NCBI GenBank assembly: GCA_035265325.1
Contig: DATFOS010000087.1
Location: forward strand, 1 to 28,221
Reading direction: 5' to 3'
Origin: DATCLS01 sp035265325
Lineage (GTDB): Bacteria > Actinomycetota > Acidimicrobiia > Acidimicrobiales > VFJN01
Length of the DNA: 28,221 nucleotides
Shown: in pieces, positions 27,776 to 28,221 of the stretch
Position numbering within the stretch: the stretch's first letter is position 1
How the letters are laid out: every line of letters starts with the position of its first letter
Notes under the pieces: model-generated
The model's input: only the letters and a program-made list of their open reading frames with translations
Database searches by the model: none
What the model was told of the DNA's origin: nothing
Position numbers and translations under genes: made by a program

Positions 27776-28221
27776 TCAGGTGGCCAGTGCGGGTTGCGCG
27801 GCTTCCCGGCGGCCTCCGACCGGGTGCAGCGGGATGGCCAGGGCGGTGCAGTCGGCGATGGCGCCCGCGAGCAGGTCATGCAGCAGCGGGTCCGGGTCGG
27901 GGATGCACGCCTCGGCGATGCCGACCACGGCCGTACGGACGGTGGCGGGCGCAGCGTGCCGCCGGACGCCCTGGGGCGCCGTGCCCGAACCCAGGTCGCG
28001 GGTGAAGCGGCGCGCCCACCGCTCGGCATCGGGCACCTGAGCCAGGGCCTCCCTGCTGGGCTCGCTCAGCTCGCCCGGGGCGCGACCATCGAGCTCGTCC
28101 AGAGCTCGCTCGCCCGCCAGCACGGCGACCGCGAGCACGCGCTGGTGCTCGGCCGAGACGACCGGCAGCGCGATCGTGGCCGAGCGGAGCATGATCCGGA
28201 CGTCCACGTGCGGGTCGTCGC
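27776..28221 (-). CDS. C-terminal part of an unrecognised protein entering from the right edge
   Basis: The frame is open to the end of the window and ends at 27776; about 148 residues are visible. The G/C third-position bias is strong. The sequence begins DDPHVDVRIMLRSATIALPV, then VSAEHQRVLAVAVLAGERAL, followed by a helical, Arg/Glu/Ala-rich stretch and a final VRTAVVGIAEACIPDPDPLL and HDLLAGAIADCTALAIPLHP. The alternation of strands and helices suggests a cytoplasmic ligand-binding or GAF-like domain, but I do not recognise the family. No membrane segment is visible. A GTG at 28207 could be a start, but the codons before it also look coding. Confidence 0.5.
   Translation of the reverse strand, partial: DDPHVDVRIMLRSATIALPVVSAEHQRVLAVAVLAGERALDELDGRAPGELSEPSREALAQVPDAERWARRFTRDLGSGTAPQGVRRHAAPATVRTAVVGIAEACIPDPDPLLHDLLAGAIADCTALAIPLHPVGGRREAAQPALAT

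Noticed and set aside
1..28221. CRISPR arrays, tRNA or rRNA genes, transposases, integrases, att sites
   Set aside because: None was found by reading both strands. The deletions and stubs have no visible mobile element next to them.

Overview
The window is very GC-rich, gene-dense DNA with strong G/C bias at third codon positions, frequent GTG starts and many 1-4 base gene overlaps. An F420-type luciferase-like oxidoreductase, a mycothiol-type DinB-fold protein, an ECF sigma factor with a SnoaL-like tail and Tat/lipoprotein exports point to a free-living actinomycete, possibly Acidimicrobiia-like. That placement is inference; no rRNA or tRNA gene is present to test it. I saw no CRISPR array, transposase, integrase or phage gene.

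Layout. (1) 1-5.0 kb, mostly minus strand: the tail of a STAS-domain gene, an orphan Leu/Ile/Val-type binding lipoprotein, a RibD-C/DHFR-like reductase, a possible 67-residue ORF, and a membrane/His-rich protein coupled by a 4-base overlap to a TetR regulator. (2) 5.0-8.6 kb: a pterin-carbinolamine dehydratase/VOC fusion divergent from a Ca2+-type P-ATPase, with a perfect 14-bp inverted repeat between them. (3) 8.6-12.6 kb: a partly decayed catabolic island. Intact genes are an F420-type oxidoreductase, two SDRs (one 2,4-dienoyl-CoA reductase-like) and a TetR regulator. Between them lie gene stubs: an acyl-CoA dehydrogenase tail joined head-to-head to an extradiol dioxygenase tail, the first part of a metallo-beta-lactamase-fold gene, and a probable enoyl-CoA hydratase tail. 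(4) 12.7-17.4 kb: a small membrane protein, then a minus-strand run of polar amino-acid-type ABC importer (binding protein, permease, ATPase) and a Rieske oxygenase, preceded by a VOC gene. (5) 17.4-20.7 kb: a CBS-pair protein, a truncated STAS gene, an ECF sigma factor divergent from a DinB-fold gene, and a DUF6414-like protein. (6) 20.8-23.4 kb: a Tat-exported animal-type haem peroxidase with a recognisable promoter, and a dienelactone hydrolase broken by one missing base. (7) 23.5-28.2 kb: a cobalt-type nitrile hydratase operon (beta, alpha, accessory), a membrane-anchored SGNH hydrolase, a PLDc_N membrane protein and an unrecognised gene leaving the window.

Functionally the region looks like accessory catabolism and uptake: nitriles, aromatic or steroid-like acyl-CoA intermediates, and a small amine or amino-acid-like solute probably oxidised by the Rieske enzyme. 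Several stop codons lie inside or directly beside 7-8 bp GC hairpins with no U-tract, which look like the local terminator style. The gaps at 178-379, 19831-20068, 22455-22633 and 27563-27775 hold nothing I can assign.
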